Source of the DNA: Clostridiaceae bacterium
Lineage (GTDB): Bacteria > Bacillota > Clostridia > Oscillospirales > Butyricicoccaceae
Reading direction: 5' to 3'
Length of the DNA: 32,998 nt
Assembly: GCA_009911355.1 (NCBI GenBank)
Contig: QXXE01000043.1
Coordinates: 1 to 32,998, forward strand
Shown: positions 31,980 through 32,998 of the stretch, piece after piece
How positions within the stretch are numbered: position 1 is the first letter of the stretch
Layout of the letters: each line of letters begins with the position of its first letter
Program-made: the position numbers and the translations under genes
The notes under the pieces: model-generated
What the model saw: only the letters and a program-made list of their open reading frames with translations
Told to the model about the DNA's origin: nothing
Database searches by the model: none

Positions 31980-32854
31980 TCATCCCTCGCGCGGCTCGCC
32001 GTAGTACATCACCGCCAGCGCTTCCGGCCCGGTGTTTGTAATTACCGACACGCCAATCGGCCAGCGTTCGACCTTGCGGAAGCCCAGGCCATACAGCCCG
32101 CGTTCAAGCTCTGAAAGCTTGTCCTCCGGCACCGCGCCATGCAGAAGCCCTGCTGTCTGGCGCTCGATACAGGCTGCGTGCGACTGGACGAAATCGAGCA
32201 TTTTGGGGATCAGGTTCTTCTCGCCGCGCACCTTGCCGCAGACATCAACTGTGCCTGCGCACACGTGGCTGATGGGCTTGAGCCCGAGCGCTTCGCCGAC
32301 GAACGCCGCGCCTCCGGAAATACGCCCCGACTTCTTCAAATGCCGCAGCGTGTACACGCCGAGTACCGCTTCCGAACGGCTGACCCGCGAGCGCACGACC
32401 CCAAGGATCGCGTCGAAGGAATCGCCTTGGCTGCGCAGCCGCGCGGCTTTGAGCAGGATGCGCCCGTAAATCATCGTGTAGGTTTCTGAATCGACGACTT
32501 CAATGCGCATGGCGTCGCCGTATTCCTCATAGAAGAGGTCGCGGGCAATCAGGCAGGACTGGTAGCCGCCCGAGCCCTTTGCGCTCATGGTCATGCCGAG
32601 CACGTGGGTGCAGCCGCGCGCATGTGCGCCGCGGTAGCATTCGAGTACCTGCGCGGGGGTAATCTGGCTGGTCTGTGGGATATCCTGCGACTCCTTGAGC
32701 AGTTTCCAATACTGTTCCGGCGTGGTATCGTAATATTCCCGGAAGGGCGCCCCTCATGGGTGATGTGTACCGGGATAATCTCGATCCCATTGCTTTTCAC
32801 CAGTTCCTCTGGGATATCGCATGCGGAGTCGCTGAAAATATGGATTTTTTCCAT
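31980..32854 (-). pseudogene. DegV-family (fatty-acid binding) gene, 1-nt frameshift
   Basis: DegV proteins bind a fatty acid; in some bacteria they present it to fatty-acid kinase (FakB). The start at 32854 opens with MEKIHIFSDSACDIPEELV, a typical DegV N-terminus. At about 32745-32747 the frame is lost: continuing in the next frame gives FREYYDTTPEQYW, then TSQITPAQ, and the rest of a normal protein to the stop at 31980. The span is 875 bases. Restoring one base (GGG to GGGG on the plus strand) gives 876, a 291-residue protein of normal DegV length. Everything downstream is well conserved (CTHVLGMTMSAKGSGGYQSC, LRHLKKSGRISG, KPISHV). It is therefore either a recent mutation or a sequencing error in a GC-rich run. 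Confidence 0.85.
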
Positions 32855-32998
32855 CCTTTGAAAATTCCTTCCTCTCGTATTCTCCAAAGAAGCCCAAAAT
32901 GCCGCTGAAAAAGGCCGGGCTGAGCAGCTTGCCGGGCTCCCCGTTTCCGGGAAGGGCGGCGCAGCCCGCGTTGCGGCGGTGGTGGAGGTGGGGGTGGG

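Overview
The window reads as chromosomal DNA from a GC-rich, anaerobic, probably spore-forming member of the Clostridia, most like the Oscillospirales/Ruminococcaceae. This is inference, not a database result. The clues are a single-chain pyruvate:ferredoxin oxidoreductase, a clustered pgk-tpiA-gpmI-eno glycolytic operon, LuxS, a SpoVB-type flippase, a YerC/TrpR-like protein, strong AGGAGG ribosome binding sites and frequent GTG/TTG starts. No rRNA, tRNA, CRISPR array, intact insertion sequence or phage gene was seen.

Layout. 1-653: repeat DNA, a very strong hairpin terminator and the purA promoter. 654-1937: purA. 2351-5854 (-): nifJ, divergent from an FCD-type GntR regulator (6130-6780). 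The shared control region holds a consensus promoter overlaid by evenly spaced palindromes. 6854-8449 (-): a three-gene redox cassette (TlpA-like lipoprotein, tiny CXXC membrane protein, membrane polyferredoxin). 8752-10317: MOP-superfamily flippase. 10649-13536 (-): hslO, a LacA-like acetyltransferase, a SAM methyltransferase and yerC-like. 13836-17379 (+): a DUF4330-like membrane-anchored protein, an MBOAT (AlgI-like) and an AlgJ/DHHW-like protein, probably for O-acetylation of an exported polymer. 17626-19519 (-): yigZ-like and hflX. 19863-22721 (-): nucleotidyltransferase, rpmE, luxS, plsC. 22726-25741 (-): MATE transporter and a CLC with fluoride-type signatures. 25904-31727 (-): the operon pgk, tpiA, gpmI, eno, with a consensus promoter and structured leader. 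31980-32854 (-): a degV-family gene broken by a 1-nt frameshift.

Genes working together. NifJ and the pgk-to-eno operon cover lower glycolysis and the pyruvate-to-acetyl-CoA step that reduces ferredoxin. The three-gene redox cassette may carry electrons across the membrane to an extracytoplasmic thioredoxin-like protein. The MBOAT and DHHW genes look like a matched acetyl-transfer pair.

The most unusual content lies between genes. A modular family of GC-rich hairpin repeats occurs in at least ten intergenic places, in both orientations and even inside the glycolytic operon. Its stems differ between copies but stay complementary, so a folded form has been preserved. Two other standouts are the 19-bp-phased operator array at the nifJ promoter and a Lys/Ala/Glu-rich extension of about 85 residues on GpmI.
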